Below, one piece after another: positions 63,088-64,000 of a stretch of 64,000 nucleotides of DNA. A program made the position numbers and the translations under genes. Every line of letters starts with the position of its first letter. Position 1 is the stretch's first letter. The notes under the pieces were generated by a model. It was given only the letters and a program-made list of their open reading frames with translations. It was not told the origin of the DNA and ran no database searches. Source of the DNA: SYFT01 sp964471115 (GTDB lineage Bacteria > Acidobacteriota > Vicinamibacteria > Vicinamibacterales > SCN-69-37); assembly GCA_964471115.1 (NCBI GenBank), contig CAYYFE010000001.1:248001-312000 (forward strand), read 5' to 3'.

Positions 63088-64000
63088 TCGGTTGGCTCCG
63101 GCGCGTGTTCGTCTCCCGCCGGCTCGACGAGGACCTCGACCGGGAACTCCAGTTTCACGTGGATGCCCACACCGATGCGCTGATGAGCGAAGGTCACAGC
63201 CGCGCCGAGGCGCGACGATTGGCCCTGGCCGAGTTCGGCGGCATGTCGCCGATGCGTGAATCGACGCGTGATGCGCGCGGCACCCGCTGGCTCGTGGATC
63301 TCTGGCAGGACCTTCGGTACGCCCGACGGGTGCTGCTCTCGAGCAAGACGTTCACCGTGGCGGCCGTCGCCTCACTGGCCATTGGCCTTGGCGCCAACGC
63401 CGCGGTCTTCCGCGTGATGGACAGCCTGATGTTCAGGCCTCTGCCGGTGACCTCGCCCGAGGACGTGTTCTACCTGGTGAGCACGAACGCGGAGCAGTCC
63501 CAGTTCTCGCACCCCGCGTACCTGCAGTTGGCCGAGGCCGCCGAAGGGCAGGCGCAGTTGGCGGCTGCCACCCCCATCGCGACGTTGCAGATCACGGTCA
63601 ACGGCGTCGCGCAGCTGGCGTCCGCGCAGCTGGTGTCGGGCAACTGGTTCGACACGCTTGGAGTCTCGGCGAGCAGCGGCCGGGTGTTGTCGGAGGCCGA
63701 CGATCGCGCCGGCGGCAGTGAAGCCGTGGCCGTGATGAGTGATCGCATGTGGACCCGCGTCTTTGCCCGCGACCCGGCCGTCGTCGGCTCGACACTCATG
63801 GTCAATGGCGCGGCCCTGACGGTGGTGGGAATTGCCGAGCCCGGCTTCGATGGCGTGATCGTCGCCTCACCCGTGGGGCTCTGGATTCCGGCGGCCGCGC
63901 AGCCGCTCGTGCGGTACCGCTCCAACGTGTCGACCGACAACGCCGATGAGTCGGCCCCGTGGGTGCCGCAGGACGGCATCTCGTGGTTGATGGTCTGGGG
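63084..64000 (+). CDS. ADOP-type orphan FtsX/MacB permease, prefix type 1, N-terminal part
   Basis: The gene runs off the right edge; 305 codons are visible. The prefix is type 1 (SRRLDEDLDRELQFHVDAHT, then GHSRAEARRLALAEFGGMSP and WLVDLWQDLRYARRVLLSSK). The first helix follows (FTVAAVASLAIGLGANAAVF), then the start of the periplasmic MacB-like domain (SHPAYLQLAEAAEGQAQLAA, SGNWFDTLGVSASSGRVLSE). ATG 63084 overlaps the stop of the PadR gene. A partner ATPase, if any, would have to lie beyond the window. Confidence 0.92.
   Translation, partial: MIGWLRRVFVSRRLDEDLDRELQFHVDAHTDALMSEGHSRAEARRLALAEFGGMSPMRESTRDARGTRWLVDLWQDLRYARRVLLSSKTFTVAAVASLAIGLGANAAVFRVMDSLMFRPLPVTSPEDVFYLVSTNAEQSQFSHPAYLQLAEAAEGQAQLAAATPIATLQITVNGVAQLASAQLVSGNWFDTLGVSASSGRVLSEADDRAGGSEAVAVMSDRMWTRVFARDPAVVGSTLMVNGAALTVVGIAEPGFDGVIVASPVGLWIPAAAQPLVRYRSNVSTDNADESAPWVPQDGISWLMVW

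Overview
The window is a high-GC, gene-dense bacterial chromosome segment, most likely from the Acidobacteriota and plausibly the class Vicinamibacteria. This rests on gene content rather than a marker gene. There are seven ADOP permeases (FtsX/MacB-type permeases with no ATPase gene beside them), six of them with a PadR repressor. There is also a DUF1800-DUF1501 pair, large secreted BNR/sortilin-type propeller proteins, a metzincin of the DUF5117/DUF4953 type, a membrane Ser/Thr kinase with TPRs and a membrane-tethered HTH regulator. No rRNA, tRNA, CRISPR array, transposase, integrase or phage gene was seen. No stretch longer than about 270 bases lacks a gene.

Layout. 1-12 kb: partial GAF sensor, YwiC-like membrane protein, MATE exporter with a structured leader, secreted M28 peptidase, Asd-type sugar dehydrogenase, small membrane proteins, a membrane sulfatase-fold protein, and a DDAH-permease pair divergent from an FAD amine oxidase. 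12-24 kb: DUF1800-DUF1501, Ser/Thr kinase, transmembrane HTH regulator, an unknown coiled-coil protein overlapping an outer-membrane protein, and a PQQ-like propeller. 24-42 kb: four PadR-ADOP modules mixed with DinB, a PLP lyase-like enzyme, a propeller protein and a beta-barrel protein. 42-48 kb: an overlapping TetR-TolC-adaptor-RND efflux operon. 48-54 kb: YgjP-like metallopeptidase, a second giant propeller protein, an archaeal-type ATPase and a CoA-type Nudix hydrolase. 54-64 kb: PadR-ADOP, a prefix-less ADOP without PadR, a secreted metzincin, and a last PadR-ADOP module cut by the window edge.

Two patterns run across the window. First, most first genes of transcription units have a TAnnnT box (TAGGAT, TATCCT, TACAAT and similar) ending only 5-11 bases before the start codon and no Shine-Dalgarno sequence, which is the signature of leaderless transcription. 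It decides several starts below. Second, the PadR repressors fall into three sequence types that match three types of N-terminal prefix on the adjacent ADOP, and the one ADOP without a PadR has no prefix. Several PadR promoters carry a clear palindrome over the -35, -10 or start codon. The gaps around these modules are also unusually rich in short tandem repeats, REP-like palindromes and one 169-base nested inverted repeat.

Together the genes suggest a heterotrophic bacterium that degrades peptides and sugars outside the cell and invests heavily in envelope transport and stress control. The substrates of the ADOP permeases cannot be read from the sequence.
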